DNA of 64,000 nucleotides from Paracidovorax cattleyae (GTDB lineage Bacteria; Pseudomonadota; Gammaproteobacteria; Burkholderiales; Burkholderiaceae_C). Positions 25,428 to 33,594 of this stretch are shown piece after piece. Both the position numbers and the translations under genes were made by a program. Location of the stretch: the NCBI RefSeq assembly GCF_900104515.1, contig NZ_FNJL01000026.1, forward strand, positions 1 through 64,000. The letters run 5' to 3'. A model generated the notes under the pieces. That model was not told where the DNA came from. It did not search any database and saw only the letters and a list, made by a program, of their open reading frames with translations. How positions within the stretch are numbered: the first letter of the stretch is position 1; every line of letters starts with the position of its first letter.

Positions 25428-26198
25428 TTGGTTCGCGGCATCACCCTCTTCTACGGTCTCTACCTGCTGCTGCCCATGGGCCTGCTGGTGCTCGGCAGCT
25501 TCGGCCAGGGCTGGACCAACACCCTGCTGCCCACCGGCACCACCGGCCGGTGGTATGCCGAGCTGTGGCAGGACCCGTCCTTCCGCAAGGCCTTCGGCAG
25601 CAGCCTGGTGGTGGCACTCTCGGCCTGCGCCATCGACGCGCTGCTGGCGCTGCCGCTGGCCTGTGCGCTCTACCACGGCGCGCGTCGCGGGGGCGGCATG
25701 GCAGCGCGGCTGGTGTCGGCCATGCCGGTGGCGGTGCCGGCCATCACGCTGGGCTTCGGCTACCTGCTGGTCTTCAACACCGACACCCTGCCCTGGCTGG
25801 GCAGCACGCCGCTGCTGGTGGCCGCCCACGCCATCGCCACCCTGCCCTACCTCACCAACACCCTGCTGACCGACCTGCGCCACCTGAGCCTGGAACGGCT
25901 GGAACAGGCCGCCGCCACCCTGGGCGCCAGCGAATGGCAGCGCTTCACGGGCATCGTGCTGCCCAGCCTGCGGCAGAGCCTGCTGTCGGGCCTGGTAATG
26001 GTCGCGGCGCTCTCGATCGGCGAATTCAACCTCTCCAACCTGCTGGCGGGCTTCCAGAACCGCACCTATCCGGTGGTGCTGCTGCAGGCCTTCTACGGCG
26101 CCACGGGCTTCGCCTGCGCCGCCACCGTGGTGCTGCTGCTGCTCGCGGGCATCGCTGCGCTGCTGTCCTCCACCGTTTTCCGCAAGCCGTCCCCATGA
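25428..26198 (+). CDS. ABC transporter permease (phosphonate/iron/polyamine-type), first copy
   Basis: A 256-residue inner-membrane permease with about six helices and the binding-protein-dependent transport signature region LERLEQAAATLGASEWQRF (EAA loop). No ATG or GTG lies upstream in frame before the first helix (GITLFYGLYLLLPMGLLVLG), so TTG 25428 is the probable start. The next ATG would remove half of that helix. Its stop overlaps the ATPase start (ATGA). It belongs with the ATPase, binding protein and second permease downstream as a heteromeric importer. Substrate type is judged from the binding protein only. Confidence 0.75.
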   Translation: MVRGITLFYGLYLLLPMGLLVLGSFGQGWTNTLLPTGTTGRWYAELWQDPSFRKAFGSSLVVALSACAIDALLALPLACALYHGARRGGGMAARLVSAMPVAVPAITLGFGYLLVFNTDTLPWLGSTPLLVAAHAIATLPYLTNTLLTDLRHLSLERLEQAAATLGASEWQRFTGIVLPSLRQSLLSGLVMVAALSIGEFNLSNLLAGFQNRTYPVVLLQAFYGATGFACAATVVLLLLAGIAALLSSTVFRKPSP

Positions 26199-27223
26199 GC
26201 CTCGTTTTCGATCAGGTCAGCTACCGCTATCCCGGCACCACGCAGGGGCTGCACGCGGTGTCGTTCGATGTCGCCGCCGGCGAGCTGGTGGCCGTCATCG
26301 GGCCCAGCGGCTCGGGCAAGTCCACCCTGCTCAAACTGGTGGCGGGGCTGGAGACGGGACATGCCGGCCGCATCGTGCTGGGCGGGCAGGACATGGCGGG
26401 CACGTCCGTCCACCAGCGCGGCATCGGCATGGTGTTCCAGAGCTATGCCCTCTTTCCGCACCTGAGCGTGCAGGACAACGTGGCCTACGGCCTCACGCTG
26501 CGCAAGGTGCCCGCGGCCGAACGGCGCCGCCGCGCGCTGGAATTGCTGGAGGTGGTGGGCCTGGCCGGGCACGCCCAGCGCGCCGTCACGCAGCTGTCGG
26601 GCGGACAGCAGCAGCGCGTGGCGCTGGCGCGGGCCCTGGCCATCGACCCGCGCGCGCTGCTGCTCGATGAACCCCTCTCCGCCCTGGACGCCAGCGTGCG
26701 CGGCCACCTGCGCGACCAGATCCGCAGCCTGCAGCAGCGCTTCGGCGCCACCACGCTGCTGGTCACGCACGACCAGGAAGAGGCCCTGGCCATGGCCGAC
26801 CGCGTGGCGGTGCTCAAGGACGGCCGCCTGCTGCAGATGGCCGCACCCCGCGCGCTGTACGAACGGCCGGCCTGCCGCGCGGTGGCCGAATTCGTGGGCC
26901 TTTCCACCCTGCTTCCCGCCCGCGTGAACGCCGAAGGCCGCGTGGACACGGGCTTTGCCGAACTGGCCGTGTCCACCGCCGGCCGCACCGTCGGCCAGGC
27001 CGTGCATGTGCTGGTGCGCCCCGAACACGTGCAGGCCGATCCGCCTGCCGGCGCCCCCAACCGCCTGGCCGGCCAGGCCGGCGCGCAGCGCTACCTGGGT
27101 GCGGTCACCCGCTACGACTTCGCCGTGGCCGGCGCACCCTGCCCCCTGCTGTGCGAAGGCGCAAGGCCAGCCCGCGAGGCCGTCGCCATCGCGCCCGAGC
27201 ACCTGCAGCTGCTGGACGAGTGA
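26195..27223 (+). CDS. ABC transporter ATP-binding protein
   Basis: A 342-residue ATPase. Walker A GPSGSGKST is at 36-44, the Q-loop MVFQSYALFPHL follows, then the signature LSGGQQQR, Walker B LLLDEP and the His switch VTHDQEEALAMADR. A C-terminal TOBE-like domain (HVLVRPEHVQ) places it in the CysA/PotA/FbpC/PhnT subfamily, which powers uptake of polyamines, iron or 2-aminoethylphosphonate. It overlaps the first permease gene by four bases and precedes the binding-protein gene by 67 bp. Confidence 0.88.
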   Translation: MSLVFDQVSYRYPGTTQGLHAVSFDVAAGELVAVIGPSGSGKSTLLKLVAGLETGHAGRIVLGGQDMAGTSVHQRGIGMVFQSYALFPHLSVQDNVAYGLTLRKVPAAERRRRALELLEVVGLAGHAQRAVTQLSGGQQQRVALARALAIDPRALLLDEPLSALDASVRGHLRDQIRSLQQRFGATTLLVTHDQEEALAMADRVAVLKDGRLLQMAAPRALYERPACRAVAEFVGLSTLLPARVNAEGRVDTGFAELAVSTAGRTVGQAVHVLVRPEHVQADPPAGAPNRLAGQAGAQRYLGAVTRYDFAVAGAPCPLLCEGARPAREAVAIAPEHLQLLDE

Positions 27224-27290
27224 CCGGCTCCCGCCTTCCGCTGCCTTGCTTTCATTCATCCGCCTTCTCCCTTCCTCCAGGAGCCTTTCC

Positions 27291-28376
27291 ATGCACCGCA
27301 GACATCTCCTCCAGGCCGCCGGCACCCTGCCCCTGACCTCCCTGCTCACGACCCGCGCCGCCTTCGCCTTCGAAGGTGCCGAGCTCTACGCCGGCGAGCG
27401 CGCCCTCTACGACGAGGCGAAAAAGGAGGGCCTGTGCGTCTCCTTCGACACCGGCCCCGAATGGGCGAACTGGAAATCGCTGTTCCGCGACTTCAAGAAG
27501 CGCTACCCCGAGATCGAGCTGACCTACAACGACCTGGGCTCGGCCGCCACCGTGGTCGCGCTGGAGAAGATGCGCCGCCGCCCGCAGGCCGACACCGCCT
27601 ATTACTTCGCCGCCTCGGCCGTCGATGCGGTGAAGAAGGACGTGGTCGCCCCCTTCAAGCCGCTGCACTTCGACAAGCTCCCCGACGTCTTCCGCGACGC
27701 CGAAGGCCGCTGGTTCACCATCCACACCCTGAACATCGCCTTCCTGGTCAACAGGAAGCTGGTCAGGAACGTGCCCGCCGGCTGGGCCGACCTGCTCAAG
27801 CCCGAATACAAGGGCGCCGTCACGTACCTCGACCCGCGCAGCACCGGCGTGGGCCAGGTGATGGCCTTCGCCGCCGCCTATGCCAACGGCGGCAGCGTGG
27901 ACGACATCAAGCCCGGCATCGACTACCTGGGCCGCCTGCATGCGGCCGGCAACGTGCAGCGCGTGGAAGGCACCACGCCTTACGCCAAGTTCCTCAAGGG
28001 CGAGATCCCCGTCTGGATCGGCTACGAGAACGACGGCCTCAAGGCCAAGTTCAGCGACGGCATGGGCGACGACTGCGCCGTGGTCATCCCCCGGGAGGCC
28101 AGCGTGGCCGCGCCCTACGCCATCAGCCTGGTCAAAAACGGCCCCAACCCCAACGCCGGCAAGCTGTGGCTCAACTTCATCATGAGCACTGCCGGCCAGC
28201 AACTCTTCGCCCAGGGCTTCGTGCGCCCGGCCGTGCCCGGCACGCCGCTGCCCGCCGACATCGCCGCCAGGATGCCCGCCGCACCGCAGATCCGCCCGCT
28301 GGACGTGGTCAAGGCCGCCGCCCGCAAGGCCGAGGTGGACCAGCTCTGGGCCCAGGTGGCGCTGGCCGCCAAGTAA
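27291..28376 (+). CDS. ABC transporter periplasmic substrate-binding protein
   Basis: A 361-residue family 1 solute-binding protein. The leader MHRRHLLQAAG with a hydrophobic stretch ending AFAFEG may be Sec- or Tat-type (RRHLL). The body has the two-lobe pattern of iron/2-aminoethylphosphonate/thiamine-type binders: YNDLGSAATVVALEKM, WFTIHTLNIAFLVNRK, WADLLKPEYKGAVTYLDPRSTG, then PVWIGYENDGL. The paired Tyr of true ferric-binding FbpA is not evident, so phosphonate or another small anion or organic is at least as likely as iron. The ATG follows CCAGGAG at good spacing. Cargo unresolved. Confidence 0.83.
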   Translation: MHRRHLLQAAGTLPLTSLLTTRAAFAFEGAELYAGERALYDEAKKEGLCVSFDTGPEWANWKSLFRDFKKRYPEIELTYNDLGSAATVVALEKMRRRPQADTAYYFAASAVDAVKKDVVAPFKPLHFDKLPDVFRDAEGRWFTIHTLNIAFLVNRKLVRNVPAGWADLLKPEYKGAVTYLDPRSTGVGQVMAFAAAYANGGSVDDIKPGIDYLGRLHAAGNVQRVEGTTPYAKFLKGEIPVWIGYENDGLKAKFSDGMGDDCAVVIPREASVAAPYAISLVKNGPNPNAGKLWLNFIMSTAGQQLFAQGFVRPAVPGTPLPADIAARMPAAPQIRPLDVVKAAARKAEVDQLWAQVALAAK

Positions 28377-28384
28377 GTCCATCC

Positions 28385-29215
28385 ATGATCCGCCGCTTCG
28401 GTGCCTGGCCCGCCTGGGCCTTCATGGCGCTCTTCTTCGCGCTGCCGCTGGCCGCGCTGGTGCCCGAGGCGTTTGCCGAACGCGGCAGCGCCTTCGGCCG
28501 GCTCTTCGCGAACCCGCTGCTGCCCGCCGCGCTGCGCAACACGCTGGCGCTGGGGCTGACGGCCGGCAGCGTGTCGGCCCTGGTGGGCACGGCAGTGGCC
28601 ATCGAGCTGGCGCGCCAGCCGGCCGCGCGCCGGCGCTGGATGATGGCCCTGCTGGGCCTGCCGCTGGCGTTCTCGGGCCTGGTAATCGCCTACGGCTTCA
28701 TCCTGGCCTTCGGCCGTGCAGGCTTCGTCACCCAGCTGCTGGCCCGGCTGGGCGCCGACCCGGCGCAGGTGGGCGGCTGGATCTACGGTGCGGGCGGCCT
28801 GGGGCTGGCCTATGCCTATTACCTGGTGCCGCGGGTGGCGCTGTCGCTCTACCCCGTGTTCGCCAACCTCGACCTGCGCCCCATGCTGGCAGCGCGCACC
28901 CTGGGCGCCACGCGCTGGCGCGCCTTCAACGACACGGTGGTGGCCGAGGTCGCGCCCTCGGTGCTGTCCAACGCCTGCCTGGTGGCGGCCATCGCCATGG
29001 GCACCTATGGCACGGCCCTGGCCCTGGCGGGAACGCAACTCAACATCCTGCCGCTGATGCTCTATGCCCAGGTGGGCGACGGCGGATCGGACTTCGGCGT
29101 GGCCGCGGCCCTGTCGCTGCTGCTGATGGCGCTGTGCGTCATCGTGATGGGCGCGGGCGACGCGCTGGCGCGCAGGCGCGAGCGGAATACGACACATGCA
29201 AGCACGACGCACTGA
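28385..29215 (+). CDS. ABC transporter permease, second copy
   Basis: A 276-residue permease with about six helices and a typical EAA loop (LAARTLGATRWRAFNDTVV). It starts 8 bp after the binding-protein gene and is the second channel subunit of the importer encoded from 25428. The order permease-ATPase-binding protein-permease is less common than having both permeases adjacent. Its 3' end overlaps the next gene by 20 bp in a different frame, which suggests translational coupling. The last residues (ERNTTHASTTH) are polar and cytoplasmic. Confidence 0.83.
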   Translation: MIRRFGAWPAWAFMALFFALPLAALVPEAFAERGSAFGRLFANPLLPAALRNTLALGLTAGSVSALVGTAVAIELARQPAARRRWMMALLGLPLAFSGLVIAYGFILAFGRAGFVTQLLARLGADPAQVGGWIYGAGGLGLAYAYYLVPRVALSLYPVFANLDLRPMLAARTLGATRWRAFNDTVVAEVAPSVLSNACLVAAIAMGTYGTALALAGTQLNILPLMLYAQVGDGGSDFGVAAALSLLLMALCVIVMGAGDALARRRERNTTHASTTH

Positions 29216-29777
29216 CACCCAGCAAGGCAGCGAAGACGGCGGCCCGGCCCCCACCACCCTGCCGCCCGCAGTGCGCACGGCCCTGCAACAGCTGGCCGGG
29301 CACCAGCGCGGCCCCCGGCGTCACCGGCGGCCGGTGGGCATCATCGGCCCGGGCGACGGCGGCGAGCGCGAATGCAGTGCCGCCCGGCAAGTGGCCCGGG
29401 CGCTGGCCGGCGCGGGCATCGCCATCGTGTGTGGCGGGCGCGGCGGTGTGATGGCCGCCGCATCGCAGGGCGCGGCCGAGGCCGGGGGCCTCGCCATCGG
29501 CATCCTGCCCGAAGAGGACGAGCGCAATGCCAACGACTGGCTGGGCGTGGCGCTGCCCACCGGCATGGGGGAAATGCGCAACGCCCTCATCGCCCGCAGC
29601 GCCGTCTGCCTGGTCGCCATCGGCGGCAACATGGGCACGCTGTCGGAAATGGCGCTGGGCCTGAAATGGGGCACACCCGTCTTCGTGATGCACGGCGACG
29701 TGGCCCTGCCGGGCGCCGTGCCCGTGGCGGACGTGGCGGAGATGCTGGCCCGCGTGGCGGCATGCCTGCTGGAATGA
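29196..29777 (+). CDS. TIGR00725/LOG-like Rossmann-fold protein
   Basis: A 193-residue protein with a nucleotide-binding fold. Recognisable parts are VGIIGPGDGGERECSAA, CGGRGGVMAAASQGA and the C-terminal LVAIGGNMGTLSEMALGLKWGTPV, which correspond to the TIGR00725 family related to the LOG phosphoribohydrolases and mis-annotated lysine decarboxylases. The canonical PGGxGTxxE motif is present only as GGNMGTLSE, so hydrolase activity is uncertain. It overlaps the upstream permease gene by 20 bp and probably sits in the same transcript. Whether it processes the imported substrate is speculation. Confidence 0.75.
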   Translation: MQARRTDTQQGSEDGGPAPTTLPPAVRTALQQLAGHQRGPRRHRRPVGIIGPGDGGERECSAARQVARALAGAGIAIVCGGRGGVMAAASQGAAEAGGLAIGILPEEDERNANDWLGVALPTGMGEMRNALIARSAVCLVAIGGNMGTLSEMALGLKWGTPVFVMHGDVALPGAVPVADVAEMLARVAACLLE

Positions 29778-29825
29778 GGCGCCGGCGCGGCGGGGCAGCA
29801 GCGCACACCCGCGTGCCGCGCGCGC

Positions 29826-29851
29826 ACGAAAAAGGGCACCTTGCGGTGCCC
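29826..29851 (-). terminator. Intrinsic terminator of the minus-strand membrane protein gene
   Basis: GGGCACC-TTGC-GGTGCCC stem. On the minus strand it is followed by TTTTTCG, so it terminates the gene at 29913-30344. The plus-strand side is flanked by GAAAAAGG and has no T-run. Confidence 0.75.
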
Positions 29852-29912
29852 TGAAAAAGGTGCCGGGTCGCGGCCCCGGCCGGCCGGTCCCGGCCGATGG
29901 CCCGGAGCCTGA

Positions 29913-30344
29913 TCAGTAGTAGCGGCGGATGTTGTCCACGGCGATACCGTTCATGGCGCGGCTCAGATCGGCCATGATGCGGGCATCGTGCAGGGCGGCA
30001 TTCCAGGTCTTTTCGTCCTCGGCCTCACGGCGGCGGGCTTCCTTCCAGGCGTGGAAGCCGGCGCGCAGCATGGACGCGGTGCGGCGGACGGGGCCGGCCA
30101 GCAGGGCCAGAGCGGCGAAGGCGATCAGCCAGAGCACCATCCAGGCGGCGAGCGTGTGGCCTTCGCCCCACATGTCGATGACCTGGTTGGCCACCACCAG
30201 CACGGCAGCCACGATGGCGGCCAGCAGCAGGGAGGAGGCGCCGCGTGCGCCGTCGAAGGCGCTCTTCAGGGTGGCGGCAGCCTGTTCGGCGCGTGCCACG
30301 CCGGGATGTTCGGTACGGTAGTCGATGTGTACAAAGTTCGTCAT
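29913..30344 (-). CDS. Conserved membrane protein of unknown function, two helices
   Basis: A 143-residue protein. The soluble N-terminal segment of about 35 residues is followed by two transmembrane helices in a hairpin (LLLAAIVAAVLVVANQVI and MVLWLIAFAALALLAGPV). A charged cytoplasmic helix (WKEARRREAEDEKTWNAA) and the tail MNGIAVDNIRRYY follow. The aromatic/basic tail is reminiscent of small DUF1127-type proteins but the protein is not one. I do not recognise a function. The gene has its own terminator and stands alone between the ABC operon and a divergent lysR gene. Confidence 0.7.
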   Translation of the reverse strand: MTNFVHIDYRTEHPGVARAEQAAATLKSAFDGARGASSLLLAAIVAAVLVVANQVIDMWGEGHTLAAWMVLWLIAFAALALLAGPVRRTASMLRAGFHAWKEARRREAEDEKTWNAALHDARIMADLSRAMNGIAVDNIRRYY

Positions 30345-30470
30345 GATGCAGACCCTCTCAAACGCTTGTGGCGAAGTTGCCGGGCGAATGGAGGTATCTT
30401 AGGGTTTACCCCAGGGTTGTTCCACTTTATATTTTGAATCCCAGACATTCACAACGATGATGGTTCAGGC

Positions 30471-31472
30471 ATGCAGCCCGTCAATTTCCGCTCGCTCGAC
30501 CTGAACCTCCTGCGTGTATTCGACGAGATCATGGCCGAGCGCAACCTCACCCGCGCCGCCGCCAAGCTCGCCCTGACCCAGCCCGCGGTGAGCAATGCCC
30601 TGCGCCGCCTGCGCGAAGTGCTGGGCGACGACCTCGTGGTGCGCAGCGGACAGGGGGTGGAGCCCACGCCCCGCGCTCTGGCCCTCTGGCCCCCGGTACG
30701 GCAGGCGCTCGCCCAGCTGCAGCAGTCGCTCGCCCCCGGCGCCTTCGATCCGGGGTCGGCCAACTCCACCTTCGTGCTCGCCATGGCCGACGCCACGGGC
30801 GCCACGCTGATCCCCCCGCTGGTGGAGATCGTGGAGCGCGAGGCGCCCGGCGTGTCGCTGCGGGTGGTGCCGCTCACCACGCGCGACCCGCGCGGCCTGC
30901 TGGACGATGAATCCACCGACATGGCCGTGGGCTACTTCCCCGCCGTGATGGCCGACCTCACGGCACGGGCGCAGACCGACAGCGTCATCGCCTATGAAAG
31001 CCTGCGGCTCTACGACGGCGAATATGTCTGCGTGATGCGCCAGGGCCATCCCCTCGCCCGCGAGCCGCTCACGCTGGACCAATACTGCGCGGCGCGCCAT
31101 CTGCTGGTGAGCTTTTCGGGCAAGCCCTACGGCTTCATCGACGAGGCCCTGGCCGCGCTCGGCCGCGAACGGCGCATCGTGCTCACGGTGAACCAGTTTT
31201 TCACTGCCGGCCGGGTGGTGGCGACCACCGACCTGCTTACCGTGCTGCCGCGCCACTTCGTCGGCGTGGCGAGCCTGGGCGGGGAACTCGTCTGGCGTCC
31301 GCTGCCCATGCCGCTGCCCACCGTGCATGTGGATGCGCTCTGGCACCGCCGCAAGCTCCACGATGCCGCCCACCTCTGGCTGCGGGGCGCCATGGCGCGG
31401 TCGGCCCAGCACACGGCGGCGCGCCCTCCGGCAGCCGCGGCAGCGTCCGCACCGGAGAATCCGGGGGCATGA
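30471..31472 (+). CDS. LysR-family transcriptional regulator (NodD/NahR-like head)
   Basis: A 333-residue LysR protein. The head reads FRSLDLNLLRVFDEIMAERNLTRAAAKLALTQPAVSNALRRLREVLGDDLVVRSG, the PAVSNALRRLR pattern typical of the NahR/NodD/LinR type that often responds to aromatic compounds. The C-terminal effector domain is complete and is followed by a low-complexity Ala/Pro tail of about 25 residues. Its stop overlaps the start of the metallophosphoesterase gene (ATGA), a linkage with no obvious functional logic. The inducer and targets are unknown. A divergent gap of 126 bp separates it from the two-helix membrane protein gene. Confidence 0.85.
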   Translation: MQPVNFRSLDLNLLRVFDEIMAERNLTRAAAKLALTQPAVSNALRRLREVLGDDLVVRSGQGVEPTPRALALWPPVRQALAQLQQSLAPGAFDPGSANSTFVLAMADATGATLIPPLVEIVEREAPGVSLRVVPLTTRDPRGLLDDESTDMAVGYFPAVMADLTARAQTDSVIAYESLRLYDGEYVCVMRQGHPLAREPLTLDQYCAARHLLVSFSGKPYGFIDEALAALGRERRIVLTVNQFFTAGRVVATTDLLTVLPRHFVGVASLGGELVWRPLPMPLPTVHVDALWHRRKLHDAAHLWLRGAMARSAQHTAARPPAAAAASAPENPGA

Positions 31473-32320
31473 AGATCCAATTGCTGTCCGACCTGCACCT
31501 GGAGGCCCATCCCGCATTTCAGCCCAGCCCCGCACCGGGGGCCGACCTGCTCGTCCTGGCCGGGGACATCGGCTCCTACCAGACCGGCTCCCGCCTCGCG
31601 GACGACGACGTCGGACTGGCGCGCTTTTCCCCGCTGCCGCAGCATGCGGGCTGGCCGGTGCCGGTGCTGTTCGTGCCGGGCAACCATGAATACGACCTGC
31701 ACGACTTCGACGCGGCGCGGGACCGCCTGCGCGCCACCTGCGAACGGCTGGGCCTGCAATGGCTCGACCGCGAGACGATGGTGCTGCAGGGCGTGCGCTT
31801 CGTGGGCACCACGCTCTGGAGCGACTTCGATGCACTGGCCCTGGACAAGAGCGACGGGGGCGCCGACATGGCGCGGCTGCTGCGCCACCGGGACAAGGCC
31901 TTCCGCGCCGCCAACTTCTACCTGAGCAAGACCGGAGGCACGCGCGGCGGCGAGCCCTTCCTGGCCGAGACGATGCGCGAAGAGGCGCTGCACTGCCAGG
32001 ACTGGCTGCGCAGCGCCCTGCAGGCCCCCTTCGACGGACCCACGGCAGTGGTCACCCACTTCGCCCCCAGCCTGCGCAGCGCCGACCCCCGCTATGGCCT
32101 GGTACCCGGCACGGCAGGCTTTTGCAACGCGCTGGACGACCTGCTGCCCCTGGCGCAGGTCTGGATGCACGGCCACCTGCATGCCCCCAGCGACTACACC
32201 GCGCAGGGCACCCGCCCGGACGGCAGCGCCTGGGCCTGCCGCGTGGTCGCCAACCCGCTGGGCTATGCGGGCAAGGGCGAGCAGGAGACTTTCCGGCCAC
32301 ATTTCACCGTGACCGTATGA
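31469..32320 (+). CDS. Calcineurin-like metallophosphoesterase
   Basis: A 283-residue cytoplasmic metallophosphoesterase. The metal-binding motifs occur in order: DLHLE (residues 8-12), LAGDIG, GNHEYD, VVTHFAPS and GHLHAP. Together these build the binuclear site that hydrolyses phosphomonoesters or diesters. The substrate cannot be predicted; the subgroup includes many uncharacterised Ser/Thr-phosphatase-like proteins. Its ATG overlaps the stop of the lysR gene by four bases, so both are translated together. No signal peptide is present. Confidence 0.85.
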   Translation: MKIQLLSDLHLEAHPAFQPSPAPGADLLVLAGDIGSYQTGSRLADDDVGLARFSPLPQHAGWPVPVLFVPGNHEYDLHDFDAARDRLRATCERLGLQWLDRETMVLQGVRFVGTTLWSDFDALALDKSDGGADMARLLRHRDKAFRAANFYLSKTGGTRGGEPFLAETMREEALHCQDWLRSALQAPFDGPTAVVTHFAPSLRSADPRYGLVPGTAGFCNALDDLLPLAQVWMHGHLHAPSDYTAQGTRPDGSAWACRVVANPLGYAGKGEQETFRPHFTVTV

Positions 32321-32444
32321 TGGCGCCACGGGGAGCACCCACCCCGGCCCGCACGCGCACGGCAGCACAAAGATGACCCAGGTCAAGACAACAGGCACAG
32401 GCGCGCTTTAGCCTTTCCACCCCCTTTGTGAAGTCATCCCAAGC

Positions 32445-32870
32445 ATGAAAATCCTCCTCGCCGTCGACGGCAGCGCCTACACCAAGAAGATGCTGGCCTA
32501 CCTCGCCACGCATGACGAACTGCTCGCGGGCGGTGCGCACGACGTGACCGCCATCACCGTGCAATCGCCGCTGCCGCCCCGGGCCCGCGCGGCGCTGGGC
32601 AAGGACGTGGTCGAGAAGTACTACGCCGACGAGGCCGAGAAGGTCATCGGCCCCGTCGCCAAGTTCCTCTCCCGCCACGGCATCACCGCCAAGCGCCTCG
32701 TGAAGACCGGCCCCGTGGGCGAGACCATCGCCAAGGCCGCCGATGCGGGCAAGTTCGACCTGCTGGTCATGGGCTCCCACGGCCACGGCGCCCTGGGCCA
32801 GCTCGTCATGGGCTCGGTCAGCACCCAGGTGCTGGCCAGCAGCCGCGTCCCCGTGCTGCTGGTGCGCTGA
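32445..32870 (+). CDS. Universal stress protein, UspA family
   Basis: A 141-residue single-domain Usp. It starts MKILLAVDGSAYTKK and ends with the ATP-binding pattern VMGSHGHGALGQLVMGSVST, followed by RVPVLLVR, so it belongs to the nucleotide-binding branch of the family. Such proteins support survival under starvation, oxidative or envelope stress; the specific trigger is not visible. It is 124 bp downstream of the phosphoesterase gene, and the 124-bp gap contains no clear motif. Its 3' side faces the stop of a convergent tetR gene, with a short repeat remnant between them. Confidence 0.9.
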   Translation: MKILLAVDGSAYTKKMLAYLATHDELLAGGAHDVTAITVQSPLPPRARAALGKDVVEKYYADEAEKVIGPVAKFLSRHGITAKRLVKTGPVGETIAKAADAGKFDLLVMGSHGHGALGQLVMGSVSTQVLASSRVPVLLVR

Positions 32871-32882
32871 AGCAGCGGCTTG

Positions 32883-32920
32883 CCATCAGAAGGCCGCGGA
32901 GCAGGCCGCGCTCAGGGGGA
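32883..32920. repeat. Collapsed 38-bp copy of the dispersed repeat
   Basis: CCATCAGAAGGCCGCGGAG and following bases match one end of the 41311-41497 repeat. After GCG comes CTCAGGGGGA, which matches the other end. The middle of about 150 bp is missing, so this looks like an internal-deletion derivative. The stop codon of the adjacent tetR gene (minus strand) lies inside it. Confidence 0.6.
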
Positions 32921-33541
32921 TGCCCTGCTTTTCAATCCGTCGAAGCAGGTCTGCACCGCCCAGTCCACGATCTGTTCATCGGTATAGCCGCCCTGCTCCC
33001 GCAGCATGGACAGCAGCGGATCGGCGCTGCGGGCATAGATGGAGTAGAGAATCACCTCGGCCGGCAGCACCCGGCTCAGCAGGCCTTCGCCCTGCGCGGC
33101 GGTGATCCATTCCATGACCCGTGCACTCACGCATTGCAGGGCGCTCTGGTAGGCCGCGCATTCCTTGAGCGGCCGCTGCAGGCCCGAATTGCGGCTGAGC
33201 AGCAGCGGCAGCTCGTCGGTGAGCTGCAGCGAGAGCAGCCAGCGCAGCAGCCGCTGGAGGCAGTCGAGCGGCGGAAGGCCCGGAGGCAGCCCTTCGAGGA
33301 ACTCGCTCAGGCGCTCGACCGCGCGCGCCATGGCCGTCGCGCAGAGATCTTCCTTGCCGGCGAAATGCTTGTAGAGACTGGCCTTGGCCACGCCCACCTC
33401 GGCGGCGACCTCGTCGAGCGTCATGGCCTCGAAGCCCTTTTCGCCCAGCAGCCGGCCTGCGGCGGCGACGATGGCCTGGGCGCGGGCCTCGTGCATCTGT
33501 GCCCTGAAGGAGCGGCGGGGTGGCGGGGAAGGCGTATTCAT
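32912..33541 (-). CDS. TetR-family transcriptional regulator
   Basis: A 209-residue regulator. The N-terminal TetR domain has MTLDEVAAEVGVAKASLYKHFAGKEDL, a classic helix-turn-helix followed by the SLYKHF motif. The C-terminal half is the variable ligand-binding domain and suggests no ligand. ATG 33541 is taken in preference to an in-frame GTG two codons upstream. Its final codons and TGA (SRASP-stop) fall in the edge of a dispersed repeat. The target is not evident: the gene neighbours argP on the same strand and converges with the uspA-like gene. Confidence 0.83.
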   Translation of the reverse strand: MNTPSPPPRRSFRAQMHEARAQAIVAAAGRLLGEKGFEAMTLDEVAAEVGVAKASLYKHFAGKEDLCATAMARAVERLSEFLEGLPPGLPPLDCLQRLLRWLLSLQLTDELPLLLSRNSGLQRPLKECAAYQSALQCVSARVMEWITAAQGEGLLSRVLPAEVILYSIYARSADPLLSMLREQGGYTDEQIVDWAVQTCFDGLKSRASP

Positions 33542-33594
33542 GTACACATCTTAGGGCCTGCGTCAAGGCTCCATCACCACGGTCGAGTTGCCGG

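Noticed and set aside
27291-28376. Ferric-iron binding protein call (FbpA/AfuA) for the ABC receptor
   Set aside because: The fold fits but the paired Tyr iron ligands are not evident, so only a general substrate-binding call is given.
29834-29851. Terminator for the ABC/TIGR00725 operon on the plus strand
   Set aside because: On the plus strand the stem is followed by TGAAAAAGG without a T-run; the T-run is on the minus strand, so it serves the opposite gene.
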